A stretch of DNA of 64,000 nucleotides from Paenibacillus gallinarum (GTDB lineage Bacteria; Bacillota; Bacilli; Paenibacillales; Paenibacillaceae): contig NZ_JACSQL010000006.1 in NCBI RefSeq assembly GCF_014836635.1, positions 209,710 through 273,709 on the forward strand, written 5' to 3'. The notes beneath the pieces are model-generated. The model was not told the DNA's origin, ran no database searches, and saw only the letters and a list, made by a program, of their open reading frames with translations. The first letter of the stretch is position 1. Each line of letters starts with the position of its first letter. Positions 63,545 to 64,000 of the stretch are shown one piece after another. A program made the position numbers and the translations under genes.

Positions 63545-63736
63545 TTAATTTCCGGTGATCCTCCCAGAAGCAAATTGATATAACCCTATTAAAATTAAAA
63601 ACAGTACGAGAAAAATAAAAATAATTCCGATTAGTACTATCTTGAATGTTCTAGAAAATTGCGATTTACGTATGAGTTGACTTTCCACACTTGTCAATCG
63701 ATCTTTAATCTCTTGAATTTCTTTTTCATGTTCCAT
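63545..63736 (-). CDS. Small coiled-coil plus membrane-anchor protein
   Basis: 63 residues. A heptad-like helix (EKEIQEIKDRLTSVESQLIR) is followed by one transmembrane segment (FKIVLIGIIFIFLVLFLILI). The layout recalls XhlA-type small proteins of phage-derived lysis modules, but no holin or endolysin is nearby, so the name is not applied. ATG 63736 follows AAGGGGAG by six bases; the upstream ATG at 63763 has no such site. Confidence 0.6.
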   Translation of the reverse strand: MEHEKEIQEIKDRLTSVESQLIRKSQFSRTFKIVLIGIIFIFLVLFLILIGLYQFASGRITGN

Positions 63737-63842
63737 TAATTTCTCCCCTTCGCTCAGCTTCATTTACTCTTTATCTTGATGGGTTATTATAACACAATCT
63801 ATTTTTTGCTTGCTTTTCATTCACTCTAAACTGTTCGTTAGC

Positions 63843-63880
63843 TAAAAGAAAAAGCAACCGGTTTTTTGAGCGGCTGCTTA
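63843..63880 (-). terminator. Minus-strand terminator near the right edge
   Basis: On the minus strand AAGCAGCCG pairs with CGGTTGCTT (one G:T pair) and a T-rich tail follows. It would end a gene entering from the right. Confidence 0.6.
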
Positions 63881-63914
63881 CTTGTTCTTATTGAGCTATC
63901 GTTTTTCCGTTAGC

Positions 63915-64000
63915 TTAATCTAAGGTTCCAAGTTTAATAGAAAACTGATGTAAAGCTCCCGGTATCCCTCTAAACATAAGAATTCCTTGATTAACTAAAA
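63915..64000 (-). CDS. Possible 3' end of a gene entering from the right edge
   Basis: A minus-strand frame is open from the edge and encodes VNQGILMFRGIPGALHQFSI, then KLGTLD and a TAA stop. A terminator lies 35 bp further on. Only 27 codons are visible, so no family can be named. Confidence 0.35.
   Translation of the reverse strand, partial: LVNQGILMFRGIPGALHQFSIKLGTLD

Noticed and set aside
1..64000. CRISPR arrays, tRNA or rRNA genes, prophage or insertion sequences
   Set aside because: No regularly spaced repeats, no rRNA or tRNA-like conserved sequence and no transposase or phage structural gene were seen; the lone recombinase has no element around it.

Overview
The window looks like chromosomal DNA from a Paenibacillus or a close relative. 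It is moderately AT-rich with strong Shine-Dalgarno sites (AGGAGG type) and frequent TTG/GTG starts. It carries SLH-anchored surface enzymes, a T-box leader, cre (CcpA) sites, CUT1 sugar permeases without their own ATPase, and CysJ/CysI and KimA of Bacillales type. I saw no rRNA, tRNA, CRISPR array, phage module or insertion sequence.

Layout. 1-7.6 kb: edge of a DeoR-type regulator, a methyltransferase, two small membrane proteins, an acid-sugar operon on the minus strand (GntP permease, DUF1537 kinase, HIBADH-family dehydrogenase) facing its likely GntR/FCD regulator across a triple TTGTATACAA operator, and an RDD protein. 7.6-18.5 kb: a HAD phosphatase, an M20 amidohydrolase with a two-part DUF3100 membrane system, an AlsT-type symporter, DUF1835 and TIGR01777 proteins, a lone tyrosine recombinase and a BBE-type flavin oxidase. 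This stretch contains three 28-bp dif-like palindromes. 18.6-30.5 kb: an exopolysaccharide O-acetylation pair (DHHW plus MBOAT) with a DUF4358 lipoprotein, KimA, a GH18 protein, a PH protein, a duplicated membrane protein, a T-box followed by a methyltransferase, YoaK and an alkyltransferase-like protein. 30.5-35 kb: a large SLH-anchored pullulanase under apparent CcpA control, split by a 13-bp tandem duplication. 35-48 kb: oxidoreductases, cysJI, an AlkC-like repair protein, an AraC/GyrI regulator, a pyruvate-oxidase-like enzyme and an arylsulfotransferase. 48.5-55 kb: an SLH metallophosphoesterase and an AraC-regulated sugar ABC operon. 55-56.3 kb: a nearly gene-free stretch with three LexA-type boxes, a strong promoter/operator before a small charged protein, and a fourth, weaker dif-like site. 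56.3-61.7 kb: a 5'-nucleotidase-family enzyme converging on a phnD-phnC-phnE-phnE operon. 61.7-64 kb: AT-rich DNA with small lipoprotein and membrane genes.

The most unusual signal is the set of dif-like sites. The two best copies consist of two inverted, exact copies of the Firmicute XerD half-site (TTATGTAAACT) around a 6-bp spacer. One lies 10 bp after the stop codon of the tyrosine recombinase. A different 28-bp palindrome, built from XerC-like half-sites (ACTGCGTATAA), lies just upstream of the same gene. This could be a private site-specific recombination system, or a set of XerD landing sites like those reported for SMC unloading near the terminus. The sequence alone cannot decide.

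Other points of note are the T-box (apparent CTC/Leu specifier) in front of a methyltransferase, the three LexA boxes in a gene-poor region, and three genes whose Shine-Dalgarno sequence points to a rare start codon (CTG, ATT, ATA).
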